From contig CANHNH010000007.1 of NCBI GenBank assembly GCA_947461995.1, positions 1-38,352 on the forward strand: DNA of 38,352 nt. Reading direction: 5' to 3'. Within the stretch, counting starts at the first letter, position 1, and every line of letters starts with the position of its first letter. This stretch comes from Candidatus Nanopelagicaceae bacterium (lineage in GTDB: Bacteria > Actinomycetota > Actinomycetes > Nanopelagicales > Nanopelagicaceae). The translations under genes and the position numbers were made by a program. Shown in pieces: positions 9,491 through 19,104 of this stretch. The notes below the pieces were generated by a model, which saw only the letters and a program-made list of their open reading frames with translations, did not search any database and had not been told where the DNA came from.

Positions 9491-10684
9491 TTATCTCTGC
9501 AAAAACTTTCGGATGCCAAACCAAATTCGCCTTGGCCACTTCATCGCCAAAGTCACTGGAGAAATTTTCATGACTTTAGACATTGCAGGCTCCCCTGGAG
9601 TTTTCACATCACTTAAAGCAGGCGAACTTTCATCTAAGGAATCAGCAATTCTTTCCATGTTTGAAACGAGTGAAATATTTCGCACAAACTCTTCTTGGTC
9701 CATCCGATCATTTTCTGCGATTAATTCTTCGGCCAACGTAGCCGCAGCCAGACGTAATTCTTCTGCAATGTTAAGAGCCCTCTGACCAGCACTATGTGTC
9801 TCTATCGCTTCAACCTTCGAAGATATCGCATAACTCGTCGCAGATAGCGCGTTACCAATTTGGCGATTCGCGAATTGAGTTACTCCTCCTGCGACTGCTG
9901 AATCAAAGAGCGTGCGGGCAATTGTGCGCACTTGAACAACTGTGTGCTCCATCGCAACTCCACGCAAATAGAGTGCATCGGCTTCATCTGCTTCAGCAAG
10001 TGGTGACCAACGAGCATATTTTTTTGCTTCCAGAGCCTGTGATCGAACGCTTGGAATATCTTCAATCAAAACTCGTGCACGCATGAGCCATTTACCTGCG
10101 ACTTCTTGAGAGTAACCGCTTGCAACTCCTTCAGCCATAGATCCGAGTAATTCAGCAGACTTCTTTCCAAGTCGTGAAATTTGATCAATAGTTCGTCCTG
10201 CAGGTGTGCTTGCATGCGAAAAATAAGAGAAGACAATGGCAACGCCTGCTCCAATTAAAGTTGAGTACAAACGAGTTTCTGCCGTGCTGCTACTAATTCC
10301 TGGTCCTATAACGATAAGGGCAGCGACCGGAACGTTTACGGAAGCTACTTCACCAAGATGTAAACCTCGAGCGACAACCGAGCACAACAAAACAGTTGTT
10401 GCCACCGCAATAACACCGAAATCAAAGAAGTGAACTGTTGATAATGCAACTCCAGCACCAATCGCAGTTCCGAGAATTTGACCAAGTCCTTCTCGTACAG
10501 ATTTGTATAACGAGATTCGAATGCTCAAGCTACAAACAATTGCGGCAACTAATCCTCCACCGCTAAACGCTTGTTCTCCAACTAACCAAGCAGCACCGGC
10601 TGCAAGGCTTGCAACAAGAATTTGCCTAACCCAGATTATGCGACTAGTAAAGAGCGCAACAATGCGAGAAAAGAAGCGCTTCAT
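9491..10684 (-). CDS. FUSC family / aromatic acid exporter-like membrane protein
   Basis: 397 aa; N-terminal multi-TM block, GQILGTAIGAGVAL, long soluble C-terminal helical region. Confidence 0.7.
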   Translation of the reverse strand: MKRFFSRIVALFTSRIIWVRQILVASLAAGAAWLVGEQAFSGGGLVAAIVCSLSIRISLYKSVREGLGQILGTAIGAGVALSTVHFFDFGVIAVATTVLLCSVVARGLHLGEVASVNVPVAALIVIGPGISSSTAETRLYSTLIGAGVAIVFSYFSHASTPAGRTIDQISRLGKKSAELLGSMAEGVASGYSQEVAGKWLMRARVLIEDIPSVRSQALEAKKYARWSPLAEADEADALYLRGVAMEHTVVQVRTIARTLFDSAVAGGVTQFANRQIGNALSATSYAISSKVEAIETHSAGQRALNIAEELRLAAATLAEELIAENDRMDQEEFVRNISLVSNMERIADSLDESSPALSDVKTPGEPAMSKVMKISPVTLAMKWPRRIWFGIRKFLQR

Positions 10685-10711
10685 GGCACAAGTCTATTGC
10701 GTTGGAATTTG

Positions 10712-11116
10712 TTACGAGAGAAGTTCAGATAAGAGTTGCTCAACACGTTTCTTTATGTCATCTCGTATAACACGCACAGGTTCAATGCCTTGACCTGCAG
10801 GGTCATCTAAAACCCAATCTTCGTATCGTTTGCCTGGATAGTACGGGCAGGCATCCCCGCACCCCATAGTGATTACAGCATCAGATTCTTGTACTGCTTC
10901 AGGAGTTAAAACTTTGGGAGTATTTTGTGAAATATCAATACCGACTTCTCGCATAGCTTCTACAGCAACTGGATTTATAGAATCTTTTGGTGCAGATCCG
11001 GCAGATAAAACTTCTACACGTCCAGCACCCAATTCATTCAAAAAGCCCGCGGCCATTTGTGAGCGCCCAGCATTGTGCACACAGACAAATAAAACACTCG
11101 GTTTAGAGGAGGACAT
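10712..11116 (-). CDS. arsC: arsenate reductase of the low-molecular-weight phosphatase fold
   Basis: 134 aa; VCVHNAGRSQMAAGFLNEL P-loop, TMGCGDACPYYPGKRYEDWVLDDPAGQ. Confidence 0.92.
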   Translation of the reverse strand: MSSSKPSVLFVCVHNAGRSQMAAGFLNELGAGRVEVLSAGSAPKDSINPVAVEAMREVGIDISQNTPKVLTPEAVQESDAVITMGCGDACPYYPGKRYEDWVLDDPAGQGIEPVRVIRDDIKKRVEQLLSELLS

Positions 11117-11774
11117 CTTCTTCCTTTTTTTCTGCTGTCAATAATGCGGTGAGTAAGACACCGAGTAGAGCACCAAAGCATTGCGCCAGGATGAACATTG
11201 GCACTGACTTTAAAGAAATTCCAGCAAAAGAATCGCTCAAAGTTCTGGCAAGAGTGATAGCCGGGTTTGCAAAAGAAGTGGAAGAAGTAAAAATGTACGC
11301 TGCACCAATCCACGCTGGAACTATCACGGCAGCAATCGATCCACGATTTTGATGGCGAAGAAGCAAAATACACATCAGCAATCCGGCCGTTGCTACCACT
11401 TCTGCAAGAAAACGATAATTTCCACTTCGCTCAAAAGTAGATTGCTCAATCGCGGGTTTATTAAACATCAAATTAGCGAGCATAACTCCAGAGGAAGTTC
11501 CCAGTAATTGTGCAAGAATATAAAATCCCGCTTCCTTTACTGACACTCTCTTATAAAACATTTCAACTACAGACACCAGCGGATTAAAGTGCGCGCCGCT
11601 AATTGGCGCAAAAAGAGTGATAATTATGAATAACATAAATACAGTTGTGATTGTGTTTACGAAGAGCTGAATCGCAATATCTTGAGTCAAGATCGTGACC
11701 ATTAAGCCTGAGCCAACAACGCTTGCACCCAATAGAAGTGAGCCTAAGTATTCAGCCGATAACTTCTTAACCAT
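11103..11774 (-). CDS. MIP family channel (aquaglyceroporin-like)
   Basis: 223 aa; two half-helix motifs SGAHFNPLVS and TSFANPAITLARTLSDSFAGI; overlaps arsC by 14 bp. Confidence 0.88.
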   Translation of the reverse strand: MVKKLSAEYLGSLLLGASVVGSGLMVTILTQDIAIQLFVNTITTVFMLFIIITLFAPISGAHFNPLVSVVEMFYKRVSVKEAGFYILAQLLGTSSGVMLANLMFNKPAIEQSTFERSGNYRFLAEVVATAGLLMCILLLRHQNRGSIAAVIVPAWIGAAYIFTSSTSFANPAITLARTLSDSFAGISLKSVPMFILAQCFGALLGVLLTALLTAEKKEEDVLL

Positions 11775-11777
11775 TAT

Positions 11778-12254
11778 TTATCCTTCGCAGGTGGACTTGA
11801 GTTGCACCAATGTTTTGGCAACTGCTTTCTGTGTCCAAGGGTATGCCTTGCGAAGAGATAACCATGCTTTAGCAATTGACGGCGCGCGCGATGCATCAAA
11901 TGATTCTGTAACTTGGGTCATACTCGGCCCAATGTTCACTAATTCGTAACGCCATATCCATCTTCCAAGATGACGCCATGCAATCAATGTATTTTCTTGA
12001 TATTCAACAACAGTATTTTGAATTCGATAATTCACACCAAGATGCATCTTCATTCCGAATTTAGAACCCAATACCAATTTATCGGGGCCGCTTATATTTT
12101 CCTGAATGGTTTTCGATCCATCAATTTCTTTATGGCGATGTGGATTTGAAAGCAGGGCAAAAATTTTCTCCGCCGGAGCATTGATTACAATCCGAGCGGA
12201 CTTAATCTGCTCATTGCCAGTTTCTAAAATCTCTGAACGTATGTTGTCGCTCAT
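11778..12254 (-). CDS. SRPBCC / polyketide cyclase-like family protein
   Basis: 158 aa; SARIVINAPAEKIFALLSNPHRHKEIDGS. Confidence 0.85.
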   Translation of the reverse strand: MSDNIRSEILETGNEQIKSARIVINAPAEKIFALLSNPHRHKEIDGSKTIQENISGPDKLVLGSKFGMKMHLGVNYRIQNTVVEYQENTLIAWRHLGRWIWRYELVNIGPSMTQVTESFDASRAPSIAKAWLSLRKAYPWTQKAVAKTLVQLKSTCEG

Positions 12255-12650
12255 CTATTTTCTCAAGAAAGCTGAGAGATAAGCAAGGCTAAATAAGAAT
12301 CCGATTGCTGCATATGCAATCGTGAACCATCCAAATTCGGCAGGAATCAATAACGTGAGCGCACCTAATCCAGCAGCTGAAACCACCATTACGCGAGCAG
12401 AAAATACGACACTCGTTTCACTTCCGAAGCGAGCAACTGAAAGCATATTTCCAGTCAATGCAATCAAAGTTATTGCAATCATTCGCATTGACCATTGCAA
12501 TGAATCTGTAGTTTCCAGATTAAGTAATTCTAAGAAAGTTTTTGGATTAACAAGTAAAAATATTGCACTGGCTCCGAACACTGTCGAACCGAGTCTTAAA
12601 ATTGTACGCAGTCGCTTGATTGCTAGCGCTGAGGTAAAGGACATGTTCAA
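12255..12650 (-). CDS. hypothetical membrane protein
   Basis: 131 aa with four hydrophobic segments; abuts the SRPBCC gene. Confidence 0.6.
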   Translation of the reverse strand: MNMSFTSALAIKRLRTILRLGSTVFGASAIFLLVNPKTFLELLNLETTDSLQWSMRMIAITLIALTGNMLSVARFGSETSVVFSARVMVVSAAGLGALTLLIPAEFGWFTIAYAAIGFLFSLAYLSAFLRK

Positions 12651-12707
12651 ATCCTAAGGCTAGGTAAAACAAGAAGCCAGTACTTTTAGTGGGATTTTTG
12701 TGGGCGA

Positions 12708-13529
12708 TTATGGTTGAAGCACACCTGTGGCTAGCAAGATAAGCACGGTGCTGCCAAGAAGTACTCGGTAGATAATAAATGGCGCGAAGCTCTTGGTTGT
12801 AACAAACTTGAGCAACCACGCGATAACCAGATAACCAATAATAAAAGCAATTACGGTGGCGACAAGTGTTTGAGTTAGTGAATACACCGCAACTTGGTTA
12901 TCAGATATTGCACCTTTTAGTTCGTACAATCCACTTCCAAAAACTGCAGGCAGTGCGAGTAGGAATGAATAACGAAGCGCCGCTTCACGAGAATATCCAA
13001 GGAGTCTTCCCATTGCGATAGTTGCACCTGATCGTGACACACCTGGAACAAGGGCTAATGATTGTGCTAGTCCATACAAGATTCCGTGCTTTACATCGAG
13101 TTGCGAAAGCTCTCTTGTTTTCGTTCCAAATCGATCGGCTGCGCCAAGTATTAGTCCAAATACAACCATCATTGACGCAATAATCCACAGGGAACGTAAT
13201 TCATTTGTAATCAAATCTTGAGCCCAATAACCAATAATCACAATAGGAACAGATCCGACGATTATCAGCCATCCCATCTTAGAATCTTGATTCCGTGCCT
13301 TCTTATCGGTCAGACTTGCTATCCATGAAGAAATAATGCGGACAATATCTTTTCTAAAATAGATAAGAACGGCTAACTCTGTTCCGATTTGCGTAATTGC
13401 CGTAAACATCGCACCAGGATCGATTGCGTTGGGAAAAATTTCTCCAGCCAGACGCAAATGTGCACTTGATGAAATAGGTATAAATTCTGTGAGACCTTGG
13501 ATAATTCCGAGAATTATTGCTTCAAACAC
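12708..13529 (-). CDS. uppP: undecaprenyl-diphosphatase
   Basis: 273 aa; GIIQGLTEFIPISSSAHLRL and LVPGVSRSGATIAMGRLLG. Confidence 0.95.
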   Translation of the reverse strand: MFEAIILGIIQGLTEFIPISSSAHLRLAGEIFPNAIDPGAMFTAITQIGTELAVLIYFRKDIVRIISSWIASLTDKKARNQDSKMGWLIIVGSVPIVIIGYWAQDLITNELRSLWIIASMMVVFGLILGAADRFGTKTRELSQLDVKHGILYGLAQSLALVPGVSRSGATIAMGRLLGYSREAALRYSFLLALPAVFGSGLYELKGAISDNQVAVYSLTQTLVATVIAFIIGYLVIAWLLKFVTTKSFAPFIIYRVLLGSTVLILLATGVLQP

Positions 13530-13574
13530 TTGATCCGCCTCATCCGTAATTAAGTTTAAATAATAGCGCCGACC

Positions 13575-14159
13575 TTAGTTTCTAAAGGTGATTTTCTTTC
13601 CGTGCATTACAACTTTTAATCGAGCGATTGCACTTTTACCCATTCCATGAAGATTACTGAGATCTTCTAGTGAAATCTTGCGAAGATCAGAGACTTTGTA
13701 GAGTTTGGCATCAATGAGTGCTTTACGAGCCGGAGCAGCCAATCCAATAGCGCGCCACTCTTCGTCTACTTCTTCATAGTTACTCATATCAAATTCACTG
13801 CGAACTTCTTGGCACATTGAAATCCTAGCCTTGATTAACTTTTTCAACTCACTCTTGGCTAAAGGCTTGCCAAGAGGAACATGTAATGCACCCCTTGAGG
13901 TTGTGTATTTAGCTTCAATTTCAGGAAACTTAGAGATCACGGATCCGCTGTATGGGTAGTACCCAATATGGTTTTTATTCGCAAGGAGGCCAGCAACTTC
14001 ATTACCTTCATGTACAAACGTAGGCATTGAATACTTAATGATTTCTGTTGCGCCAGGAATTAACTCAAGGATTCGATTACGCATTTCCATGAGAGTTTCT
14101 TTATGGATACCCGATTGCGACGAGTAATAATTGGCGACTTCTTTCGGAATCTTGGCCAT
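13575..14159 (-). CDS. DUF1801 domain protein with C-terminal helix-hairpin-helix (alpha-CTD-like) domain
   Basis: 194 aa; N-terminal ATEIIKYSMPTF / IGYYPYSGSVISKFPE; C-terminal LRKISLEDLSNLHGMGKSAIARLKVVM. Confidence 0.8.
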   Translation of the reverse strand: MAKIPKEVANYYSSQSGIHKETLMEMRNRILELIPGATEIIKYSMPTFVHEGNEVAGLLANKNHIGYYPYSGSVISKFPEIEAKYTTSRGALHVPLGKPLAKSELKKLIKARISMCQEVRSEFDMSNYEEVDEEWRAIGLAAPARKALIDAKLYKVSDLRKISLEDLSNLHGMGKSAIARLKVVMHGKKITFRN

Positions 14160-14186
14160 GTCTAATTATAAAAGTAAGATTGCTAT

Positions 14187-14909
14187 ATGTCCGCAATCCA
14201 GATAAAAAAAGAGTTGCAAGCTCTGGCCAATCGTGGAAAGGCGCACGATTTGCAGAAATTCTTTCAGACCGCCCCCGGTCAATATGGTGAAGGTGACATA
14301 TTCCTCGGCCTAACCGTTCCACAAATTCGCGCCATCGCCAAAAAATATAAAGAACTTCCACTTGGGCAAGTAGAAAATCTAACTCGCTCTAATTATCACG
14401 AAGTTCGACTCTGTGGCTTAATTATTTTAACTTTTCAGTATAAGTCGCAGAAAGAGCGCAGTGAGAAGAAGAAAATTTTTGACTTGTATTTGAAGGTACT
14501 AACTGGTGGATACATAAACAATTGGGATCTCGTAGATGTAAGTGCTCCGATTATTGGCGCTTATTTAATTGATGTAAAAGATCCCTACGTATTGCTCTTC
14601 AAATTGGCTAGAAGTAAATCCCTGTGGCAGCGCAGAGTTTCGATGGTGTTTACATTTGCGTTTATTCGTGCCGGCGACATCAAACCTACCTTTGAGATGG
14701 CAGAAAAATTGCTGCACGATAAACACGATTTGATTCATAAGGCCGTTGGATGGGCACTACGTGAGGCCGGAAAACTCAATGGGATAGCTCTTCGCGATTT
14801 TCTTTCCGCGCACTCTCACGAAATGCCCCGAACCATGTTGCGCTATTCAATTGAAAAATTTCCCGAACGCGAACGCAAAAAGTGGTTGTTGGATAGTAAA
14901 TACTCGTAA
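14187..14909 (+). CDS. DNA alkylation repair protein (AlkD-like HEAT-repeat glycosylase)
   Basis: 240 aa; FFQTAPGQYGEGDIFLGLTVPQIRAIAKKYKEL, NNWDLVDVSAPIIG, HDLIHKAVGWALREAGK. Confidence 0.92.
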   Translation: MSAIQIKKELQALANRGKAHDLQKFFQTAPGQYGEGDIFLGLTVPQIRAIAKKYKELPLGQVENLTRSNYHEVRLCGLIILTFQYKSQKERSEKKKIFDLYLKVLTGGYINNWDLVDVSAPIIGAYLIDVKDPYVLLFKLARSKSLWQRRVSMVFTFAFIRAGDIKPTFEMAEKLLHDKHDLIHKAVGWALREAGKLNGIALRDFLSAHSHEMPRTMLRYSIEKFPERERKKWLLDSKYS

Positions 14910-14938
14910 TCTCTCAATCGGGGATGTAAAATCTCTGT

Positions 14939-15367
14939 ATGACATTTACTGGATTGAATTTACTCGGTGTACTTGTTGCTTTTATCGTCTCATTTATAAG
15001 CGGGGCAATTTGGTTTGGCCCCAAAACTTTCTATCCAGTGTGGATGAAAGCTAAGGAAAACACGTCAGGTCAACTTACTTCAACTCAAAACAAGCCAGTG
15101 GTCCTCTTCGGTGGAACCATTCTTGGAGTCGTAATCCAAACTTTCACAGTCGCGTTGGTTCTTACATCTCTTAGTCGCAACAATGCAGATTTTGGTGTTT
15201 CAGATGGAGCTCTCGTTGGTTTTGCACTTGGTGTTGGCATCGCTATGTTTGCATCGCTTTCGCACAGATTGTTCGGTGGAGAGAACTTCAAAGTATGGAT
15301 TATTGAGACCGCTAATGATGCAATTAATTTAACGATTGCAGGCGCAATAATTGCGTACTTTAACTAA
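14939..15367 (+). CDS. DUF1761-like membrane protein
   Basis: 142 aa; VAFIVSFISGAIWFGPKTFYPVWMK and four hydrophobic segments. Confidence 0.7.
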   Translation: MTFTGLNLLGVLVAFIVSFISGAIWFGPKTFYPVWMKAKENTSGQLTSTQNKPVVLFGGTILGVVIQTFTVALVLTSLSRNNADFGVSDGALVGFALGVGIAMFASLSHRLFGGENFKVWIIETANDAINLTIAGAIIAYFN

Positions 15368-15442
15368 AACTACTTGCTATGCTTTAAGTCTCTGCAAATA
15401 GCAACCACAGCCCCTAATTCAAAATTGCAACCTAGGAGAAAA

Positions 15443-15964
15443 ATGTTTACGAAAAAATCAATTGGTATCGTGTCAATATTCGCCCTTGTAATGATGTCGT
15501 CGTTAACTGGTTGCTCGGAAAAAACATCTGGACTTAATGAAACACCTGAAGTTGTTGAAACGCCGATACCTGAATTAGTTCTAGATTTTGGTTCACCCCT
15601 AGATATTGGAAGTGGAGTTAAGGTAACTGTTTCTACCCCTGAATCATTTAAACCTGGTCCTTACGCATCAAATTTCGTTAAGGGGCAAGTTGCTAATCGC
15701 TTTACGGTTCAAATTTCAAATGGCGGCACAGCTGATTTTGATGTGACTCAATTTGCAATCACAAGTTCATCGGCGCAAGCAAGTTGCATCGATGTTCTAG
15801 ACGGAGATAACGGCATCGCAGGAGCACCTACGGATCCACTCGCTGTTGGTGCAGATGTAACTTTTAATTATGCAATCGCCTGTAACGCAAAAGTTGGAGA
15901 TCCTCTGAAGATTTCACTCTCAAGCCCTGATGTGATTCTCGCTCTTAATGGAACTTTAAAGTAA
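15443..15964 (+). CDS. lipoprotein, DUF4352/telomeric-repeat-binding-factor-2-like extracellular domain
   Basis: Start at 15443 after AGGAG; signal peptide with lipobox LTGC; beta-rich extracellular domain. Confidence 0.65.
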   Translation: MFTKKSIGIVSIFALVMMSSLTGCSEKTSGLNETPEVVETPIPELVLDFGSPLDIGSGVKVTVSTPESFKPGPYASNFVKGQVANRFTVQISNGGTADFDVTQFAITSSSAQASCIDVLDGDNGIAGAPTDPLAVGADVTFNYAIACNAKVGDPLKISLSSPDVILALNGTLK

Positions 15965-15974
15965 AGAAAAATAC

Positions 15975-16964
15975 TTACGGGGTATCTGTACCTTCTGGGT
16001 AGTGACACGCAAGTGTGTGATTCGGTGAAATCTGAATTGGCAAAGGTGCTTCGCTAATACAACGATCCTGTGCTTTCCAGCACCGGGTGCTAAATACGCA
16101 TCCAGTTGGTGGATTGGCAGGACTTGGTAAATCGCCAGTTAAAATAATTCTCTCTCGCTTACGTTCAATAATGGGGTCCGGAATTGGAACTGCCGAAAGT
16201 AGAGCTTTTGTATAAGGGTGACGAGGATTGGCAAAGAGTTCGGCTGTGGTTGCGATTTCCATAACTTTTCCAAGATACATAACCACTACACGATCTGAAA
16301 TATGTTGAACCACGGATAAATCATGAGCCACAAATAGATATGAAAGTCCGAGTTCTTTTTGCAGATCATCTAAAAGATTAACTACTTGAGCTTGGATCGA
16401 AACGTCCAGGGCCGAAACAGGTTCGTCAGCAACGATTAAGTGTGGTTTCAGCGCAAGTGCTCGCGCAATTCCAATACGTTGACGTTGACCACCTGAGAAT
16501 TCGTGGGGAAAACGGTTGATGTGCTCGGGGTTCAGTCCAACCATTTCAAGAAGTTCTTGAATCGCTTTAACACGACCACCGGCTGGTTCTATTTTATGAA
16601 TAATGTACGCTGCTTCAATAATTGTTCCGACTGTATGTCGAGGATTTAGCGATGCGTAAGGATCCTGAAAAATCATCTGCATCTTTGAGCGACGAACTTT
16701 CATATCTTTTCGACTCAGTTTGGAGATGTCTTCGCCTTCAAAAATTATGCTTCCTGCTGTTGGTTCATAAATTTTCATTACGGTACGGCCTACAGTTGTT
16801 TTACCGCAACCGGATTCTCCAACGAGTCCTACAGTTTCTCCGCGGCCGACAGTAAAATCAACACCATCTACAGCTTTAATAAGTGTTTTACCCCGACCAA
16901 ATGCGCCACCAACTTTGAAATGCTTTTGCAAGCCGCGAAGCTCGAGAATATTTTCTGAACTCAT
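15975..16964 (-). CDS. oligo/dipeptide ABC transporter ATP-binding protein (OppF/DppF-like)
   Basis: 329 aa; [47 protein letters not shown]-terminal [15 protein letters not shown] oligopeptide ABC motif. Confidence 0.95.
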   Translation of the reverse strand: MSSENILELRGLQKHFKVGGAFGRGKTLIKAVDGVDFTVGRGETVGLVGESGCGKTTVGRTVMKIYEPTAGSIIFEGEDISKLSRKDMKVRRSKMQMIFQDPYASLNPRHTVGTIIEAAYIIHKIEPAGGRVKAIQELLEMVGLNPEHINRFPHEFSGGQRQRIGIARALALKPHLIVADEPVSALDVSIQAQVVNLLDDLQKELGLSYLFVAHDLSVVQHISDRVVVMYLGKVMEIATTAELFANPRHPYTKALLSAVPIPDPIIERKRERIILTGDLPSPANPPTGCVFSTRCWKAQDRCISEAPLPIQISPNHTLACHYPEGTDTP

Positions 16965-17992
16965 CAGGCTGTCACACTTCTTCCTGTGAGAGTGTGAATT
17001 TGCTCAGTGCTAAGAAAACAGCGAGCGAAATGATCTTTTGCCTTCTCAGTCAATTCTGGATCCTCGGTAGTGCAACGACTGCCTGCAACGTGAGATACAA
17101 ATTGGCAACGTGGAGCGAATGAACAACCCTTTGGTAATCCGATTAATGATGGTGGTTGACCTGAAATAGCTTTTAGTCGATGGCTGCCAAATTTATCCAC
17201 ACGTGGGATTGAATCTAGTAAAGCAGTTGTGTATGGATGTTGAGAACGATAGAAAATTTCATCAATTGCAGAAGTTTCAACTATCTTTCCACCATACATA
17301 ACGCATACATTGTCGGCAACTTCGGCAACGACTCCTAAGTCGTGAGTAATCAGAATAACTGCCATATTAAATTCTTTTTGAATTTCTTGAATTAATTTAA
17401 GAATTTGAGACTGCACTGTGACATCTAGAGCTGTTGTTGGTTCATCGGCAATGAGTAACTTGGGATTATTAACTAGAGCCATTGCAATCATTACTCGTTG
17501 GCGCATACCGCCAGAGAATTGATGCGGATAATCCTTTACGCGATCTGCCGCGCTTGGAATACCCACAAGATCTAACATTTCTGCCGCTCGCTTCATGCCA
17601 TCGCGTTTTGAACCTTCGTTATACAAAGACCAGGCTTCAGCAATTTGATTACCAACGGAAAAATACGGATGAAGCGCCGACATTGGATCCTGAAAAATCA
17701 TGGACATTACTTTTCCGCGGAGACGTCGGACTGTTTCTTCTGGCGCCGTAATAACATCGATTGGACCCTCGTCAAGATTAAGAAATGCACTGCCAGATAT
17801 TTGGGTAGTTGCTCGATTGTGTAGACCCATGATTGCCAAGTTTGAAACCGACTTACCAGATCCGGATTCGCCAACAATGGCTAAGGTTTTTCCAAGGTCA
17901 ACTGAGTATGAAACATCATTGGATGCTTTAACCAGGCCATCTTCAGTCGGAAAAGAGACTGAAAGATTTTTTACTTCGAGAAATTTTGTCAT
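16964..17992 (-). CDS. oligo/dipeptide ABC transporter ATP-binding protein (OppD/DppD-like)
   Basis: 342 aa; [48 protein letters not shown]. Confidence 0.95.
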   Translation of the reverse strand: MTKFLEVKNLSVSFPTEDGLVKASNDVSYSVDLGKTLAIVGESGSGKSVSNLAIMGLHNRATTQISGSAFLNLDEGPIDVITAPEETVRRLRGKVMSMIFQDPMSALHPYFSVGNQIAEAWSLYNEGSKRDGMKRAAEMLDLVGIPSAADRVKDYPHQFSGGMRQRVMIAMALVNNPKLLIADEPTTALDVTVQSQILKLIQEIQKEFNMAVILITHDLGVVAEVADNVCVMYGGKIVETSAIDEIFYRSQHPYTTALLDSIPRVDKFGSHRLKAISGQPPSLIGLPKGCSFAPRCQFVSHVAGSRCTTEDPELTEKAKDHFARCFLSTEQIHTLTGRSVTA

Positions 17993-18993
17993 TCAGCACG
18001 CACCCGTGGATCTAAATATGCATAAGCAATGTCGACTATGAGGTTCATGATGACAACGAATGCTGATCCAACCAAAGTTGTTGCAACGATAATTGGTAGG
18101 TCATATGTTTGAAGTACAGCCGTGAGGCTTAGTTTTCCAAGGCCAGACAGACCAAAGATGCCTTCGGTGATAATCGCGCCTCCTAGAAGTCCTGCAAAGT
18201 CCAGACCAGCGATTGTGACAATTGGTGCAAGAGCTGCACGCAGAGTGTGTTTGCGTAAAATTACTTTTTCACTCAATCCTTTAGCCCGCGCCGTGCGAAT
18301 GTAATCTTCACTGCTAATTTCTAAAACATTTGAGCGAGTAAATCTCGTGTAAGTCGCTGCATAGGCAAGTGCCAACGTTGCACAAGGGAAAAAGAAAGTT
18401 CGAAGCCATCCAATTGGATCGGTGATTGGATTTTTCCAGTCGCCGAGTTCGAGTGGATTGACTAAGTGAAACTTAAGCACGATAAAGAGAACAACTAAAA
18501 TTCCTGTAATAAAAGTTGGCAGTGAAGTACCGATAAGCACGAATGCATTGCTCGCTCTATCTGCAAATTTTCCTTTTTTACGCGCAGCAAGTACACCAAG
18601 TGAAACTCCGACAGAGAGCCACATTACAAAAGCTCCGATTGTCAGGCTAAGTGTTGTGGGAAATACGTCAGCAATAACTGTTGAAACACATTCGTGGCGA
18701 TTAAAGGAGTAACCAAATGAGGGCGCTCCGCAGTAGATGTCTTTTATTCCGCCTTCGCCATAGTTACGACCCTGGACGAGCCCTTGAAGGAAGCGCCACC
18801 ACTGTTCGAGCACAGAAACATCAAGACCTAGGCGATGTCGATTGGCTTCGACCAACGCGGGCGTGCATTGTTTTGAACAGATTAAACGCGCAGGATCAAC
18901 TGGGATTAAATCAAAAATATAAAAAATTGTGAAGCTAACTATGAGCAGAAGTATCACCGTATACAACAGGCGCCTTGTTACATACTTCAGCAT
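17989..18993 (-). CDS. peptide ABC transporter permease (DppB/OppB-like)
   Basis: 334 aa; MLKYVTRRLLYTVILLLIVSFTIF start and permease EAA-like RTARAKGLSEKVILRKHTLRAAL. Confidence 0.93.
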   Translation of the reverse strand: MLKYVTRRLLYTVILLLIVSFTIFYIFDLIPVDPARLICSKQCTPALVEANRHRLGLDVSVLEQWWRFLQGLVQGRNYGEGGIKDIYCGAPSFGYSFNRHECVSTVIADVFPTTLSLTIGAFVMWLSVGVSLGVLAARKKGKFADRASNAFVLIGTSLPTFITGILVVLFIVLKFHLVNPLELGDWKNPITDPIGWLRTFFFPCATLALAYAATYTRFTRSNVLEISSEDYIRTARAKGLSEKVILRKHTLRAALAPIVTIAGLDFAGLLGGAIITEGIFGLSGLGKLSLTAVLQTYDLPIIVATTLVGSAFVVIMNLIVDIAYAYLDPRVRAE

Positions 18994-19055
18994 TTTTACT
19001 TAACTCCTTGTGGGATTTATCTTGAAAAGAACGAAGTGATCACCGTAGAAAAGTT

Positions 19056-19093
19056 AAGTTGCTGGATAACCCATGCGAGTTATCCAGCAACTT
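19056..19093 (-). terminator. Strong intercistronic hairpin between substrate-binding protein and DppB-like permease
   Basis: Perfect 15-bp stem AAGTTGCTGGATAAC / GTTATCCAGCAACTT with 8-nt loop; followed on the minus strand by AACTTTTC. Confidence 0.7.
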
Positions 19094-19104
19094 ATTTTAA
19101 CTTT

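Noticed and set aside
15593-15601. TCACCCCTA at 15593 as a regulatory site
   Set aside because: Inside the lipoprotein coding sequence (Ser-Pro-Leu); treated as a chance occurrence and counted against the motif hypothesis
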